DNA from: Deltaproteobacteria bacterium
GTDB lineage: Bacteria; Desulfobacterota; Syntrophia; Syntrophales; UBA5619
Assembly: GCA_021372415.1 (NCBI GenBank)
Contig: JAJFUM010000198.1
Coordinates: forward strand, 1-33,385
Direction: 5' to 3'
DNA: 33,385 bases
This document shows positions 1 to 7,742 of the stretch, piece after piece. The position numbers and the translations under genes are program-made. The notes below the pieces were generated by a model. The model was not told the DNA's origin. It made no database searches and was given only the letters and a program-made list of their open reading frames with translations. Position 1 is the stretch's first letter. Each line of letters begins with the position of its first letter.

Positions 1-97
1 GCAAAACCGACCATTCCTATCCCCCCCCTGATCCTGCCGCCCCCTCTATCGTATGGATTATCCGAGTTATTAATCGTCCCCCTTTACCGCAGGACAA

Positions 98-113
98 TGG
101 CATAGGATATGCT
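98..113 (+). promoter_or_regulatory. candidate sigma54-type promoter upstream of the methyltransferase/TRAP operon
   Basis: TGGCAT and ATGCT are placed so that the GG and GC dinucleotides are exactly 10 nt apart, as in -24/-12 promoters. About 10 of the 14 informative consensus positions match. Transcription would start near 124 and leave a leader of roughly 235 nt before the first gene at 359. The rest of 1-358 contains no convincing gene. An open frame continues upstream from 359 to 176, but it has no ribosome binding site and does not look like protein. I saw no B12-box or other recognisable riboswitch. Confidence 0.35.
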
Positions 114-358
114 CTAGTTGTTATATTCACCATGACGTCCCTGATCGGCAGGCAGCCGACAAAACAAGCCGGCCCTTGAAACTCGTTGTCATGATGTTTC
201 GATTTCCGATTCGCAAACCCTGCCTGACCCGCTCCGGCTCTCTGAAGGGCCGGGATCGCTATCGGGCGCAACCCCTCTGGACGGCCTTAACGCAGGCCCG
301 GGGGGGGACACTGCGCGTGGTCCGCATCCACACAAACAGGCAAAATAGGAGAATAACG

Positions 359-1372
359 ATGAACAGCCGAGAGAGGGTGGCAGCAACGCTGCGATTCAAG
401 AATCCGGACCAGGTGCCGGTGGACATGTGGATCCATCGGGCCACCCAGTTGAAATACGGAAAGGATCTCGACGCCCTTCTGGAACAGCATCCGCTGGATA
501 TTGTCAGGATGTTCGGCCCGACGGACCGAAACTTCTACCCCGAGATGTCGGACGTCGGGGATATCCGGGACGCCTGGGGCAGTACCTGGAGGGTCCTCCG
601 CCAGGGCATCAACGGAGAAGTCAAGATCCCGGCCATCGACGATATCGCCAAGGTCGGGGCCTACCACACTCCGCTGGAGTGGCTGGAGCAGGAATGGCGG
701 AAGCACGGGGATAACATCGACCGGAAGATCGAGGAGGGCCGCAGGAAGAACCGGTTCATCCTGGGGGGATACATCGAACTGTTCCAGAGGATGCAGTTCA
801 TCCGAGGCACCGAGAACCTCTTCTACGACATGGCAGGCGAGCCGGAAAGGGCGGCAATCCTCAGGGACAAGGTGCTGGAGTATTTCAAGGTTTATCTCCA
901 GTACTGGCTGAAGAAGGATGTCGATGCCATCTACTTTTCCGACGATTACGGGACCCAGAGGGCCCTTCTCATCTCCCCGAAGATGTGGAGGGAGTTCTTC
1001 AAGCCTGCCTACCAGGAGATCATGAAAACAATCAAAGATTCCGGAAAGTTCATCTTCTACCACACCTGCGGCCATGTGTTGGAGCTGTACCCTGAATTGA
1101 TCGAGCTGGGGATCGACGCGATCAATTCCCAGATCTCCTGCATGGGCCTGGAGAATATTGCAGACCGGTTTGCGGGAAAGATCACCTTCTGGGGGGAGAT
1201 GGACCGGCAAGGCCTGCTGCCCCACGGGACCCCGGAGGAGATCCGCCGTACCGCCGCCGAAATGAAGACAAGGCTCTTTGTCAACGGCGGGGGGTTGATC
1301 GGGCACAGTGTGGCGGGGGTCGATGTTCCCCTGGAGAACATCAAGGCCATCCTGACCTGCTGGAACCCCTAA
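359..1372 (+). CDS. uroporphyrinogen decarboxylase-fold (MtaA/UroD family) methyltransferase
   Basis: The 337-residue protein resembles the UroD superfamily branch that moves methyl groups between substrates, corrinoid proteins and thiols or folates, rather than heme-pathway HemE. The N-terminus (MNSRERVAATLRFKNPDQVP) is typical of these proteins. The zinc-site motif HTCGH lies at residues 235-239, matching the H-x-C of MtaA-type enzymes. The third ligand, usually a Cys in a Gly-Cys near the C-terminus, is not seen; the matching stretch reads GGLIGHSVAG at 311-320. The start at 359 is chosen for AGGAG at 347-351 with 7-nt spacing; the frame is open upstream to 176 but has no initiation site. 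It is the first gene of an operon that ends with its likely partner, the corrinoid protein at 4299. A substrate-specific MttB-type methyltransferase is absent, so this enzyme may itself demethylate the substrate (inference). Confidence 0.85.
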   Translation: MNSRERVAATLRFKNPDQVPVDMWIHRATQLKYGKDLDALLEQHPLDIVRMFGPTDRNFYPEMSDVGDIRDAWGSTWRVLRQGINGEVKIPAIDDIAKVGAYHTPLEWLEQEWRKHGDNIDRKIEEGRRKNRFILGGYIELFQRMQFIRGTENLFYDMAGEPERAAILRDKVLEYFKVYLQYWLKKDVDAIYFSDDYGTQRALLISPKMWREFFKPAYQEIMKTIKDSGKFIFYHTCGHVLELYPELIELGIDAINSQISCMGLENIADRFAGKITFWGEMDRQGLLPHGTPEEIRRTAAEMKTRLFVNGGGLIGHSVAGVDVPLENIKAILTCWNP

Positions 1373-1378
1373 CGGCCC

Positions 1379-1398
1379 GGCGTCGCCGTCCTGACGCC
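1379..1398 (+). other. intercistronic hairpin between methyltransferase and dctP
   Basis: GGCGTC (1379-1384) and GACGCC (1393-1398) form a perfect 6-bp stem with an 8-nt loop in the 89-nt gap before dctP. No T tract follows, so it is more likely an mRNA processing or stability element than a terminator. Confidence 0.25.
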
Positions 1399-1461
1399 CT
1401 GCCGTGATCGCTGTTCCAGCCCAACTTGGACCGTTTCAGAAGAAAGGAGGAGGCACGACCA

Positions 1462-2451
1462 ATGAAAAAATGGATTGTTTTGACTATCTTCATGGTTTTG
1501 TTCATTCCTTCAGGAATCACCTTCGCCGCGATGCAGATGAGCGTCGCCTACAGCGGTTCTCCCGGCGCCGAGGAAGACCTCGCCGCCATACAATTCAAGA
1601 AATGGATCGAGGAGAGGACCAAGGGGCAGATCGATGTGAAGCTGTTCGGCAGCGAGCAGCTGGGCAAGGAGGTCGACATCGTATCGGGGCTTCAATTGGG
1701 CAGCGTCGACATGTCCATCATGGGCACCACCATCCATGAGCAGGCCGCACCGCGATACAACATCTGGAGCGCCTATTACATCTTCGGAAGCAGCGACGAG
1801 GTGGCGCACGTCCTGAACGGACCGATCGGCCAGAAGGTCAATGCGGAAATGCTCAGCAACAAAGGCATCCGCATGATCGGTTATGGCCTGAGAGGTCCGC
1901 GGAATCTGACCTCCAACCGGCCGATCAAGGACCCCAAGGACGTAAAAGGCCTGAAGATCAGGATCCCCCTCCAACCCATCTATGTGGAAAGCTGGAAGGA
2001 ATTGGGCGCCCAGCCCACGGCGATCGCCTACGGCGAACTCTATCTGGCCCTGAAGCAGGGGGTAGTGGACTCCCAGGAGAATCCCCTCTCCTACATCTAT
2101 ACCCCGGCCTTCTACGAGGTCCAGAAGTACGTCAACGTCACCGAGCATCAGCGGGCCTTCTTCACCTACGTGGTCGGCGAAAAATTCTTCCAGCGCCTGA
2201 ACCCTGAACAGCAGAAGATCCTCATTCAAACCGGAAAGGACATCACCGTCTATCACAACAATCTTCAGGCCAAGATGGAAGGACAATGGAAGCAGAAACT
2301 GATCGACAAGGGGATGACCTTTGTCGCGTCGGACCAGGCCGCGTTTAAGGATCGATTAAAGGACATTCCCAATAAATTCGCCAGCCAGTGGGCCCCGGGC
2401 CTCTATCAGGAGATCCAGAAGGAAATCAAGGAATACCGTCCCAAAAAATAG
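1462..2451 (+). CDS. dctP: TRAP transporter substrate-binding protein (DctP family)
   Basis: This periplasmic solute receptor of a tripartite ATP-independent transporter has 329 residues, normal for DctP. The N-terminus is a clear Sec signal peptide (MKKWIVLTIFM, hydrophobic core, cleavage likely after TFA). The family core is visible: GLKIRIP with the conserved Arg that usually binds the substrate carboxylate, followed by LGAQPTAIAYGELYLALKQG and VVDSQENP. The start at 1462 has a strong AAGGAGG at 1444-1450. The receptor predicts a carboxylate-bearing ligand, but its identity cannot be read from sequence. It is followed by a terminator-like hairpin and then by both membrane subunits, so the receptor is probably made in excess over the permease. 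Confidence 0.93.
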   Translation: MKKWIVLTIFMVLFIPSGITFAAMQMSVAYSGSPGAEEDLAAIQFKKWIEERTKGQIDVKLFGSEQLGKEVDIVSGLQLGSVDMSIMGTTIHEQAAPRYNIWSAYYIFGSSDEVAHVLNGPIGQKVNAEMLSNKGIRMIGYGLRGPRNLTSNRPIKDPKDVKGLKIRIPLQPIYVESWKELGAQPTAIAYGELYLALKQGVVDSQENPLSYIYTPAFYEVQKYVNVTEHQRAFFTYVVGEKFFQRLNPEQQKILIQTGKDITVYHNNLQAKMEGQWKQKLIDKGMTFVASDQAAFKDRLKDIPNKFASQWAPGLYQEIQKEIKEYRPKK

Positions 2452-2458
2452 AGGATCA

Positions 2459-2487
2459 GGGGAGAGGGGCTCCTCTCCCCATTTTTT
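2459..2487 (+). terminator. partial intrinsic terminator between dctP and dctQ
   Basis: GGGGAGAGG (2459-2467) pairs perfectly with CCTCTCCCC (2472-2480) around a 4-nt loop and is followed by A and six T residues (2482-2487). This is a textbook rho-independent terminator shape inside an operon. Partial read-through would give high receptor and low permease expression, and the stem would protect the 3' end of the dctP message. Confidence 0.85.
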
Positions 2488-2521
2488 CATAAAAGCCTTG
2501 ATAACAGGGAGGGTATCCGTA

Positions 2522-2998
2522 ATGGGATCGAAACTGGCAGTCATGATCGAAAGGATCAACGGGGTCCTGTTGGCGATCATCGTTGTCCTTCTTTTTCTGC
2601 AGGTGGTCACCCGCTATGCCAACATCACGGCCTTTCTCTGGGCGGGGGAGGCGGCCCTCTGGATCTTCGTCTGGGTGGTCTTTTTGGGGACAGCGGTCCT
2701 TTTCCACAGGAAAGAGCACATGATCGTGGATATCATCGAATATTTCCTGCATGGGGAAACGAAGGCGAAGGTTCAGAGAATACTGGCCGTCATCATCAAG
2801 ACGGTCTGCTGGGTCTTCCTGGCCGTCATCTTCTACTATTCGATCCTCTTTACAGCGTCCGTGGCCAACCAGTACGCGGTTTCCTTCAGGCTATCGAGGC
2901 TCTACCTCAGTGCCGCCCTGCCGGTCTCCATCGTCATCATGGTCATCTTCGAGATCCTCTCTCGATACGACAAGACAAGGGGGGACGAATCATGCTGA
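2522..2998 (+). CDS. dctQ: TRAP transporter small permease subunit (DctQ family)
   Basis: This 158-residue inner-membrane protein has four hydrophobic segments: about residues 12-32 (LLAIIVVLLFLQVVT), 40-62 (AGEAALWIFVWVVFLGTAVLF), 85-110 and 125-150. That layout and its place between DctP and DctM identify the small TRAP subunit. The motif AGEAALWIFVWVVFLG is characteristic of DctQ proteins. The ATG at 2522 is preceded by GGGAGG at 2508-2513, so I prefer it to an in-frame TTG at 2498. The 3' end overlaps the dctM start by 7 nt (ATGCTGA), which indicates translational coupling. Confidence 0.92.
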   Translation: MGSKLAVMIERINGVLLAIIVVLLFLQVVTRYANITAFLWAGEAALWIFVWVVFLGTAVLFHRKEHMIVDIIEYFLHGETKAKVQRILAVIIKTVCWVFLAVIFYYSILFTASVANQYAVSFRLSRLYLSAALPVSIVIMVIFEILSRYDKTRGDESC

Positions 2999-4272
2999 CG
3001 ATGGTCGCAGGGATCATGATTGTGGGTTTCGTCATCGGCCTGCCGGTGGCCTTCACCTTGGGAACGGCCACCATGGCCTATTTCTTTGCCTCCCCCTACC
3101 TCTCCCCCGCGATGATCCCCCTGAACATCATCACCGGGACCCAGGCGGAGAGCTTGATGGCCATCCCCCTGTTCATGCTGGCAGGCGGGATCATGAACAC
3201 CTCGGGCCTTACCGAACGGCTCTTCCGGTTCAGCAAGAGTCTGGTCGGCCATTTCCCCGGCGGGACAGCCCAGGTGAACGTCCTGGCCAACCTCATCATG
3301 GCCGGGATGTCGGGTTCCGAATTGGCCGACGCCAGCGGAATCGGGAAAGTTCTGATCCCGACCATGAAAAAAGAGGGGTACGACAGCGAATTTGCCGCCG
3401 CCCTGACAGGTGCGGCCTCTACAATCGGTCCCATCTTTCCTCCCAGCATCCCGATGGTCCTGATCGGAGGAATTACCGGGATCTCGATCGGCAAGTTGTT
3501 CGTCGGGGGCGTCATCCCCGGCATCTTCATGGCGGGATACCTGATGGTCATGGTCTATTATCTGGCCAAGAAAAGGAACTATCCGAGGTCAGAACGGGTC
3601 CCCCTCAAGGAATTGGCGAAGTCCTTTGTGATCTCCATTCCGGCACTGAGCGCACCGGTCATCATCATCGGCGGGATGGTCACCGGAATCTTCACGCCGA
3701 ACGAAGCCGGCGTCGTGGCCTGCTTCTATGCCATGGCGATCGCCCTATTCGTCTATCGGGACCTGAAATTGTCCAAGGTCTTTTCGGAACTGGTGGCCAC
3801 CGCCATATATACGGCGAAGATCATGTTCATCGTGGGTTGCGCCTATGCCCTCGCCTGGGTTTTCTCTCGGGAACAGATGGGGCTCTACCTGACCAAAGTC
3901 CTCACTTCGGTTTCGGCGGATCCGACCGTCATCCTCTTTCTGATCGTCATGTCCTTCCTGATCGCCGGTTGTTTCCTGAACCCCTCCGCCCTGATCATCA
4001 TCTTCATCCCCTTGCTCATGCCGGTGGTGAACAGCGTACACATGGACCCCGTCGTCTTCGGCGTGGTGTCTACGCTGGCCCTGATGATCGGCCTGATGAC
4101 CCCGCCGTTCGGATTGTGCATGTACATCGTCTGCGATATCGCCAAGATCTCCGTGAAGCAGTTGACCATCGCCTCTTTCCCCTTTTATGTCGTCCTGCTG
4201 CTCGCCCTCTTGACGATGATCATCTTCCCCCAGACGGTCACCTATTTGCCGAATCTGCTCTTTGCCAAATGA
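2992..4272 (+). CDS. dctM: TRAP transporter large permease subunit (DctM family)
   Basis: This 426-residue membrane protein is the sodium- or proton-coupled transport subunit of the TRAP carrier. It is hydrophobic throughout with about 11-12 membrane segments. DctM hallmarks are visible: FMLAGGIMNTSGLTERL near residues 60-75, AGMSGSELADASGIGKVLIP near 103-122, the PPSIPMVLIGG stretch near 150, and the second-repeat elements GCFLNPSALIIIFIPLLMP and LMTPPFGLCMY. Length is normal for the family. The gene overlaps dctQ and ends 26 nt before the corrinoid protein, so transporter and methyl-transfer genes form one transcription unit. Confidence 0.95.
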   Translation: MLTMVAGIMIVGFVIGLPVAFTLGTATMAYFFASPYLSPAMIPLNIITGTQAESLMAIPLFMLAGGIMNTSGLTERLFRFSKSLVGHFPGGTAQVNVLANLIMAGMSGSELADASGIGKVLIPTMKKEGYDSEFAAALTGAASTIGPIFPPSIPMVLIGGITGISIGKLFVGGVIPGIFMAGYLMVMVYYLAKKRNYPRSERVPLKELAKSFVISIPALSAPVIIIGGMVTGIFTPNEAGVVACFYAMAIALFVYRDLKLSKVFSELVATAIYTAKIMFIVGCAYALAWVFSREQMGLYLTKVLTSVSADPTVILFLIVMSFLIAGCFLNPSALIIIFIPLLMPVVNSVHMDPVVFGVVSTLALMIGLMTPPFGLCMYIVCDIAKISVKQLTIASFPFYVVLLLALLTMIIFPQTVTYLPNLLFAK

Positions 4273-4298
4273 CTGGCCAAACAGGAGGGTATCCGACC

Positions 4299-4931
4299 AT
4301 GTCGATTTTGGATGAGATCAAGGAAGGCGTCGTCGCCGGAAACGCGAAGAAAGTCAAGGAATCCACGGAGCGCGCCGTGTCCGAAGGGTTGGCCGTTGCC
4401 GGCATCCTCAACGACGGCCTGATTGCCGGCATGAACATCATCGGCGCCCGGTTCAAGGTCAACGAGGTGTACGTCCCCGAGGTCCTGATGTCGGCACGGG
4501 CCATGCACACGGGGATGGCCGTCATCAAACCGCTGATCGTCAGCGCGGGGATCGCGGAAAAAGGGACGATCGTCATCGGCACCGTCAAGGGCGACATGCA
4601 CGATATCGGCAAAAACCTGGTGATCATGATGCTGGAAGGCGCTGGCTACCGCGTGGTCGACCTGGGCATCGACGTGCCGACGGAACGGTTCATCCAGGCC
4701 TTCGACGAGCACAAGCCCCAGGTGGTGGGCCTCTCGGCCCTCCTGACGACCACCATGCCGCAGATGCAGGAGACGGTCGAAGAACTCCGTGCCCATCACG
4801 ACAAGGTCATGATCGCCGTGGGGGGCGCCCCGGTCACGGATCGGTTCGCCCGCGAGATCGGGGCGGACGGATATGCCGCCGACGCGGCAAGCGCCGTGGA
4901 CATAGTGGCGGCCCTGACTGCGAAAGCCTGA
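4299..4931 (+). CDS. cobalamin-binding corrinoid protein of a methyltransferase system
   Basis: This 210-residue protein is a cytoplasmic methyl carrier of the MtaC/MtbC/MttC type. Residues 1-85 look like the helical cap that covers the cobalamin (SILDEIKEGVVAGNAKKVKE ... GMNIIGARFKVNEVYVPEVL). Residues 90-210 are the Rossmann B12-binding domain with the cobalt-ligand signature GDMHDIGKN (D-x-H-x-x-G), followed by VDLGIDVP, SALLTTTM and VGGAPV. The start at 4299 is set by AGGAGGG at 4283-4289; the frame is open far upstream only as an out-of-frame shadow through dctM. It should accept or donate the methyl group handled by the UroD-fold enzyme at 359. A reactivating ATPase (RamA type) is not in the window. 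Confidence 0.93.
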   Translation: MSILDEIKEGVVAGNAKKVKESTERAVSEGLAVAGILNDGLIAGMNIIGARFKVNEVYVPEVLMSARAMHTGMAVIKPLIVSAGIAEKGTIVIGTVKGDMHDIGKNLVIMMLEGAGYRVVDLGIDVPTERFIQAFDEHKPQVVGLSALLTTTMPQMQETVEELRAHHDKVMIAVGGAPVTDRFAREIGADGYAADAASAVDIVAALTAKA

Positions 4932-5078
4932 CCGTAAAGGCCGCCTCGCTCCGGGCGGGAAATTCGTGCCGGTCCCGGGTCCCGAAGATCCCTGAGGCAG
5001 CCCTGCGCTCTGCCTTCTCTTGGATCCACAGCACGCTCCCGGCCCTGTCAAGCGGTTCGTATGCATGTCGAATTCCCG

Positions 5079-5107
5079 TTGACAGGCGGAAGTGCATTCT
5101 CTATTCT
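5079..5107 (+). promoter_or_regulatory. near-consensus sigma70 promoter for the acid sugar kinase gene
   Basis: A perfect TTGACA (5079-5084) is followed after 17 nt by TATTCT (5102-5107, 4 of 6 matches). The expected transcription start near 5114-5115 lies only 2-3 nt before the ATG at 5117. No Shine-Dalgarno sequence precedes that ATG, so the message may be effectively leaderless. The 185-nt gap after the corrinoid gene holds only a weak GC hairpin (CCGCC/GGCGG at 4941-4958) and no T-tract terminator. Confidence 0.65.
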
Positions 5108-5116
5108 TCCAAAATC

Positions 5117-6445
5117 ATGCGACCATCCCATTCCGACAAGAGAATCGGTGTCATTGCCGACGACCTGACCGGCGCAAACGATACGGGGGTGCAGTTCGCC
5201 AAGCAGGGCTTGACGACCCTCGTTTTGATGGGAACGCACCTTACTCCTGGCGGGCTCGAAGAGGACGTGGTGGTTGTGGACTGCCGGAGCCGGGCCCTGG
5301 CGCCTGAGGAGGCCTACCGGAAGGCGGCCCAGGCGGCCCTGCTGTTCAAGGACAGCCGGTTTCGCTTCATCTTCAAAAAGATTGATTCCACGCTGCGCGG
5401 CAACATCGGTCGCGAAATCGACGCCGTTATGGATACCTGTGGACAGGAGCTGGCTATCGTCGCGCCCGCCTACCCCAGGAACGGCCGGACCACCATAGGC
5501 GGCTACCACCTGCTCCACGGCATCCCCCTGGAGGACACGGAGATCGCCCGGGACCCCAGATGTCCGATCCGGGAATCCCACATTCCGACCCTGTTGTCAG
5601 GACAGACCCCCAGAAAGGTGGGACACGTGGGGATCAAGGCGGTCGCCGCCGGCCAGGAGGCCATTCTGGAGGCAATGAGGGAAAGGATCGCCGCTGGCGA
5701 GCAGGTACTGCTGTGCGACATCTGGCAGGACGAACACTTGAAGATGCTGGCCGCAGCAGGGATGCGTCTCGGCAAGCCACTCCTGTGGGTCGGTTCGGCC
5801 GGATTGGCGGAGCACCTGCCGCCCCTGCTGGGGCCGGTCGAGCCGCCGGATGGGAAGGACCCGGCAGGGGCAAGGCTATCGGAAGGGAAAGCGGTGGTTG
5901 TCCTGGCCGGGAGCGTGAGCCCTGTAACCCGTAGCCAGGTGGGGATGCTCATACAGAGGGCGGATGTCGAGTGGATCGAGATGGACCCGTGTACTCTGCT
6001 GCAACCGGAAGCGGCAACCCATGAAATCAGCCGCTGTCTGGACGCGGCCCTCGACGCCGTGAAGTCCGGCCGGAATGTCGTGATGACGACCGGATACGGC
6101 GGTGATGCCGTGGACAAGGTTCGGAAGGAGGCCTTCGCTTTGGGCCTTCCCGTCCAGGAAACCGCAGAGAGGATCGCCGACGCCCTGGGCGATCTTGGCC
6201 GGCGGATCGCTGCGGGCGAAACCCTGGCCGGCCTCGTTTTGACGGGCGGGGACATCGCCGCGAGCGCCTGCAGTCTTCTTTCGGCCACCGGGATCAGGAT
6301 CATCGAAGAAATCGCCCCGGGGATCCCTTTGGGGATGCTGAAAGGCGGACCCTTTGACGGTCTGAAGGTCGTTACGAAGGCAGGTGCTTTCGGTGCGGAA
6401 GATGCCCTGTGCAAGGCGGTGGCTCGTCTGAAACGGACCCCCTGA
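5117..6445 (+). CDS. four-carbon acid sugar kinase family protein (DUF1537, OtnK/DtnK-like)
   Basis: This 442-residue protein has the two-domain DUF1537 layout. The N-terminal domain begins with the substrate-binding signature IGVIADDLTGANDTGVQFAK and contains FKKIDSTLRGNIG. The C-terminal nucleotide-binding domain starts near residue 255 (VVVLAGSVSPVTRSQV) and ends with VLTGGDIAASA and TKAGAFGAEDAL. Characterised members phosphorylate threonate, erythronate or related acid sugars at C4. The product is then oxidised and decarboxylated by a PdxA2-type enzyme, and such an enzyme is encoded convergently at 6563-7588. The ATG at 5117 is the only sensible start because ADDLTGAND lies immediately behind it. 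The exact acid sugar cannot be assigned. Confidence 0.9.
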   Translation: MRPSHSDKRIGVIADDLTGANDTGVQFAKQGLTTLVLMGTHLTPGGLEEDVVVVDCRSRALAPEEAYRKAAQAALLFKDSRFRFIFKKIDSTLRGNIGREIDAVMDTCGQELAIVAPAYPRNGRTTIGGYHLLHGIPLEDTEIARDPRCPIRESHIPTLLSGQTPRKVGHVGIKAVAAGQEAILEAMRERIAAGEQVLLCDIWQDEHLKMLAAAGMRLGKPLLWVGSAGLAEHLPPLLGPVEPPDGKDPAGARLSEGKAVVVLAGSVSPVTRSQVGMLIQRADVEWIEMDPCTLLQPEAATHEISRCLDAALDAVKSGRNVVMTTGYGGDAVDKVRKEAFALGLPVQETAERIADALGDLGRRIAAGETLAGLVLTGGDIAASACSLLSATGIRIIEEIAPGIPLGMLKGGPFDGLKVVTKAGAFGAEDALCKAVARLKRTP

Positions 6446-6562
6446 GAAGGGACCCCATCGTGAAGCGCGGCCCGGCTCGACCGCTAACCGCCCATCGGGA
6501 TCAGCGTCAAGTCACGGCACTGTACTGCAAGATAAGGCGATCTTCCCTCCATCCCTAGCCCG

Positions 6563-7588
6563 TCAATCCTTTGAGGCGAACCGGGCGGCGACCCGGAGCG
6601 CATCCACCATGCTCTCGGGGTTGGCCCGGCCCTCACCCGCCTTGCCGAAGGCCGTCCCGTGGTCCACGGACACCCGGATGATCGGCAGCCCGCAGGTGAT
6701 GTTGACGCCGGAGACGCTCCCCCAGGTGTTCGTCCGGACATCGTACTTGAAACCGATGATCTTGGTGGGGATATGTCCCTGGTCGTGGTACATGACCACC
6801 ACCAGATCGTACTGCCCCCCCTGCATCTTGGAAAAGACCGTATCCGGGGGGATCGGTCCATCGACGCTGAACCCCTCCGACCGGGCCTGCCGGATGGCCG
6901 GATCGATCTCCTCGATCTCCTCGCGGCCCATGAGGCCCGCCTCGCCCGCGTGGCAGTTGAGCCCCGCCACGGCGATCCGCGGCTTGTCCACCCCCAGCTT
7001 CCGCACGGCGTCGTATCCGAGACGGATGACCCGGAGGACCCGGTCCTTCTTGACCCGGTCGCAGGCCTCGCGCATCGACACATGGGTGGAGACATGGATC
7101 ACCCTGAACTGGTCGTGGACCAGCATCATGGCGTAATCCTTCGTATGGGTGAAATCGGCATAGATCTCCGTATGGCCGGAATACTGGAAGCCGGCCAGGT
7201 TGATGGCCTCCTTGCTGATGGGTCCGGTCACCGTGGCATCGACTTGGCCGGCCATCGCCAGGTCGATCACCTTCCTGACGTATTCGAAGGAGGCGCGGCC
7301 GGTTTCGGCGGCGGCGATCTTGTGCCGGATGTCAGACGGCTCGATGTTCTTGAGGTCCAGCACGTCCAGGATGCCGCACCGGTAAAGCCCCTCCCCGGGG
7401 GCGGCCACGGGGCGCACTTCCAGATCCAGCCCGGAAAAACGGACAGCCTCCAGCATCATCCGCGATTCCGCGACGAGCAGGGGCCGGCACATCTCATAGA
7501 TTTCCGGCATGGCGAGAGCCTTCGCGGCAATCTCCGGCCCGATCCCCGCCGGATCGCCGACGCTGATTCCGATCAATGGTTTTTTCAT
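6563..7588 (-). CDS. pdxA2: PdxA2-type 4-phospho-acid-sugar dehydrogenase (4-hydroxythreonine-4-phosphate dehydrogenase family)
   Basis: The 341-residue protein is a full-length member of the PdxA family of NAD-dependent decarboxylating dehydrogenases. ISVGDPAGIGPEI at 8-20 is the N-terminal signature. The metal-binding histidines are in place: H169 (VSTHVSMREA), H213 (NCHAGEAG) and H268 (YHDQGHIPTK). YHDQGHIPTK is typical of the PdxA2 branch; vitamin B6 biosynthetic PdxA usually has YHDQGL. With the DUF1537 kinase next door, the predicted reaction is oxidation and decarboxylation of 4-phospho-threonate or -erythronate to dihydroxyacetone phosphate. The start at 7588 follows an AGAGGGA sequence. 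The two genes are convergent with 117 nt between them and no clear terminator. A housekeeping PdxA role is less likely but possible. Confidence 0.88.
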   Translation of the reverse strand: MKKPLIGISVGDPAGIGPEIAAKALAMPEIYEMCRPLLVAESRMMLEAVRFSGLDLEVRPVAAPGEGLYRCGILDVLDLKNIEPSDIRHKIAAAETGRASFEYVRKVIDLAMAGQVDATVTGPISKEAINLAGFQYSGHTEIYADFTHTKDYAMMLVHDQFRVIHVSTHVSMREACDRVKKDRVLRVIRLGYDAVRKLGVDKPRIAVAGLNCHAGEAGLMGREEIEEIDPAIRQARSEGFSVDGPIPPDTVFSKMQGGQYDLVVVMYHDQGHIPTKIIGFKYDVRTNTWGSVSGVNITCGLPIIRVSVDHGTAFGKAGEGRANPESMVDALRVAARFASKD

Positions 7589-7712
7589 CGATTCCCTCTC
7601 TGATTATCGGTTGACCGCATCCGTCCGGTCCGCCTCCCGGAACCGCTCCTTGGAAAAGGGCCTCCCGAAGCCGTCGTCCTTGCCCCGCGAACGGCCGCAA
7701 AGACCGCGTCTT

Positions 7713-7742
7713 TATCTAGCACAGGTTGAATCGAAGGATCAA
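7713..7742 (-). promoter_or_regulatory. candidate promoter for pdxA2
   Basis: On the minus strand, TTGATC (7742-7737) is followed after 18 nt by an extended -10 element, TGC then TAGATA (7718-7713). It would give a leader of about 115 nt before pdxA2. The -35 hexamer lies inside the palindrome at 7734-7756. Confidence 0.4.

Noticed and set aside
176-358. In-frame N-terminal extension of the UroD-type methyltransferase
   Set aside because: No ribosome binding site at 176, composition unlike protein, and a clear AGGAG plus family-typical N-terminus at 359.
114-358. Possible cobalamin riboswitch ahead of the corrinoid operon
   Set aside because: The B12-box consensus and the supporting stems are not present.
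2751-4298. Long open frame leading into the corrinoid protein
   Set aside because: It is the Arg/Pro-rich shadow of dctQ and dctM in another frame. The real gene starts at 4299 behind AGGAGGG.
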